DNA of 33,259 bases, from assembly GCA_021777995.1 (NCBI GenBank), contig JAJYCW010000032.1:1-33259 (forward strand), given 5' to 3'. The position numbers and the translations under genes are program-made. The first letter of the stretch is position 1. Every line of letters starts with the position of its first letter. The notes beneath the pieces are model-generated. The model had not been told where the DNA came from. It ran no database searches and saw only the letters and a list, made by a program, of their open reading frames with translations. The stretch is from a bacterium. Its GTDB lineage: Bacteria; Armatimonadota; Chthonomonadetes; Chthonomonadales; Chthonomonadaceae. Of the stretch, positions 31,702 through 33,259 are shown piece after piece.

Positions 31702-33259
31702 CTAAACCGCCAGCATACTGGTTAAGGCTAGTTTTCTAACGCGCTTATCCAAGTGCGATTTAGGGATGCGCCACAGGTAGACGCGGTCTCCAGATGCTGA
31801 CAAAAGCTTACGCCCGGTTGGTAGAAATGTAAGGCCCGTTGTAACCCGAAAACCTACTGTGGCGCTGGACACGAGACGCATGTTCACGGTTGAAAAAAGG
31901 TCGATCCTATTGGCGATGGCACAGGCAATAAGCCGCCCATGTGGTGATATTGCTAGCGCAGCACAATGGGCCGCAATATGGCTGCGAACGTGCAAGCTCG
32001 GTGTGTTCCATATAGTTATCCTACGCCACGTGGAACCTACTAATGTGGAACCGTCCCGAGAAAAAGCTAAACTAAGGTAGGCATTCACACTGTCTGGCAA
32101 TGAAGTACGGCTCAAGCGATGTTCTAAATTCCCGTTAGTAAATCCACGATATATCGAGAGTGTATTGAGCAACGCATCTGCACATGCATATATTTCGCGG
32201 TGCGATGAATAAGCCAGCAACTGTGTTGCTGGTATGGTGGCAATCGTTTTCTTAGTGAGTGTATCATAAATGGTGCCGTCACCGCATGTCAGGTCAACGC
32301 CATGCCAGCCAAACACGATCGAATTGAAGTTTCCGTTCCATAAATGTATCGATGGGTAAGAGGCAACAGCGACCGTAGTATTTAGAGCTGTGTTGTAAAC
32401 GATCGTCTCGAGACCAAGTCCTCCACCAGCTAATAGGGTTCCGTTGTCGTTAAAAGCAAGACCAGTAATTCCGTAGTCGACCGAGGAAACAGGTATGGGA
32501 AGTGCTCGAACCAACCTGAGCGTTGATGTATCATAGAGTCGAATTAGGTTACGTGGGCCGCCAACGGCGAATAGCGTTCCATTAGGACTAACGTCTAATG
32601 ATGTACACAAAACTCTGTTGCCACAGGGGTCGTAGGGCTGTAAGGAACGATGTGAGCCAATTAGAAACCGCCAAACAAGTTCCCCGGCAGGGGTTAGGTA
32701 ATACGTACCTCGGCCTATGCGTGAGTAACTTTGCGATGCGTTCAAACATTCGCAAATCGCCCATCGGCTACGCCCATACCGCACACACCTTGCCCAAGCC
32801 AACTGCGTGGAATGATATGCTAATCTACACGACCGACCATTCCAGTTGAAAAGGTATGTGACAGCGTGCGGCGAATTTGTACTCAGGAATAGCTGGTCGT
32901 ACCCTAAACGTAGTATGTCACATCGCTGTACTAAAACTTTAGTGAGCTGTATGTGACCGATCGTGACTGTAGCCTGCTGAATTAGATGTCCCCTTCGTGT
33001 CGAGTAAAATCGAATAGAATAATTGGCCGTGGAGAAATCACCGGAATTATAGGTGGCACAAATTAACTGATATTCTAGTACCTGGCCCCCGTGTTTGCCA
33101 AGGGTGCCATTGCTGACAACGGCGACTATTGGGTTGGAGCGCCTCGGTAATGAATGTGGCACTGAGTTGTAGGGGAGCGCGGTACCTGCAGCCGTCACTG
33201 CCAGCAACATAAAGATCAACAAAAACCGTCGAAAAGATGTGTCACCGTCTCTATTCGTG
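31702..33259 (-). CDS. secreted WD40-like beta-propeller protein, 5' end outside window
   Basis: At least 506 residues. The frame stays open past the TTG at 33222 to the window edge, reading TSFRRFLLIFMLLAVTAAGT, a signal peptide with an Arg-Arg n-region, so the true start is probably outside. The second half shows repeated WD40-type blades: LDVSPNGTLFAVGGPRNLI, ITGLAFNDNGTLLAGGG, YLSLAFSRDGSTLVGST, LAISPHGRLIACA and LTFLPTGRKLLSASGDRVYLW. The first half is less regular and has several cysteines. Exported propellers usually hold partners or ligands; no catalytic motif is seen. It lies upstream of the unknown paralogues, about 390 bp away. Confidence 0.75.
   Translation of the reverse strand, partial: TNRDGDTSFRRFLLIFMLLAVTAAGTALPYNSVPHSLPRRSNPIVAVVSNGTLGKHGGQVLEYQLICATYNSGDFSTANYSIRFYSTRRGHLIQQATVTIGHIQLTKVLVQRCDILRLGYDQLFLSTNSPHAVTYLFNWNGRSCRLAYHSTQLAWARCVRYGRSRWAICECLNASQSYSRIGRGTYYLTPAGELVWRFLIGSHRSLQPYDPCGNRVLCTSLDVSPNGTLFAVGGPRNLIRLYDTSTLRLVRALPIPVSSVDYGITGLAFNDNGTLLAGGGLGLETIVYNTALNTTVAVASYPSIHLWNGNFNSIVFGWHGVDLTCGDGTIYDTLTKKTIATIPATQLLAYSSHREIYACADALLNTLSIYRGFTNGNLEHRLSRTSLPDSVNAYLSLAFSRDGSTLVGSTWRRITIWNTPSLHVRSHIAAHCAALAISPHGRLIACAIANRIDLFSTVNMRLVSSATVGFRVTTGLTFLPTGRKLLSASGDRVYLWRIPKSHLDKRVRKLALTSMLAV

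Noticed and set aside
28608..33259. Insertion sequence or prophage as the cause of the accessory region
   Set aside because: No transposase, integrase, terminal inverted repeats or tRNA attachment site could be seen.

Overview
This window reads as a chromosomal segment of a free-living, carbohydrate-using bacterium. Armatimonadota is the best guess. The pointers are a lone H-X9-DG protein with the 'MYALDWDGTLP' block, a DUF6785/DUF6784-type membrane protein, futalosine-pathway MqnA, two REC-ANTAR regulators, and GH106 plus GH67 glycosidases with a Gfo/Idh/MocA dehydrogenase. This is inference from gene content; there is no rRNA here to settle it, and Planctomycetota is the main alternative. 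I found no tRNA, rRNA or CRISPR array.

Layout. (1) Positions 1-9.9 kb are one minus-strand run, read from 9894 towards 1: two tandem acyltransferase-3 paralogues, two tandem secreted proteins of about 660-680 residues that each carry one c-type heme motif, a third acyltransferase-3-like protein, and two GT4-type glycosyltransferases (the last cut by the window edge). It looks like a surface glycan assembly and modification locus with an unusual periplasmic or extracellular cytochrome component. (2) 10.0-11.8 kb holds a PhzF-family protein whose start overlaps the end of an upstream polytopic membrane protein. That membrane protein has the layout of presenilin/signal-peptide-peptidase aspartyl proteases: an Asp in TM6, a GFAD motif in TM7, and a PAL motif in the next-but-one helix. 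(3) 11.84-16.5 kb is a plus-strand unit: a consensus sigma-70 promoter, a leader of about 215 nt, a REC-ANTAR regulator, a GAF-GAF-HisKA_2 kinase (the EutV/EutW arrangement) and a DUF6785-type membrane protein ending in a terminator.

(4) 16.5-21.6 kb is mostly housekeeping: a TrmH/SpoU methyltransferase, MqnA, the H-X9-DG protein, a Gfo/Idh/MocA oxidoreductase with a promoter that carries a palindrome in its spacer, a second (orphan) REC-ANTAR regulator, and the HslV protease subunit. (5) 22.0-28.5 kb holds a large Tat-exported GH106-type glycosidase, a TMEM175-type channel protein and a GH67 alpha-glucuronidase. This suggests use of pectic or xylan-type plant polysaccharides. (6) 28.6-33.3 kb is a lower-order accessory region on the minus strand. 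It has two frameshifted fragments of an Rhs core, a membrane protein of unknown function between them, two diverged paralogues of an unrecognised family of about 235 residues, and a secreted WD40-like propeller protein that runs off the right edge.

The most interesting items are the presenilin-like protease candidate (10862-11824), the paired cytochrome-c fusion proteins that lack an evident Met heme ligand, and the Rhs relic array with its unknown paralogue family.
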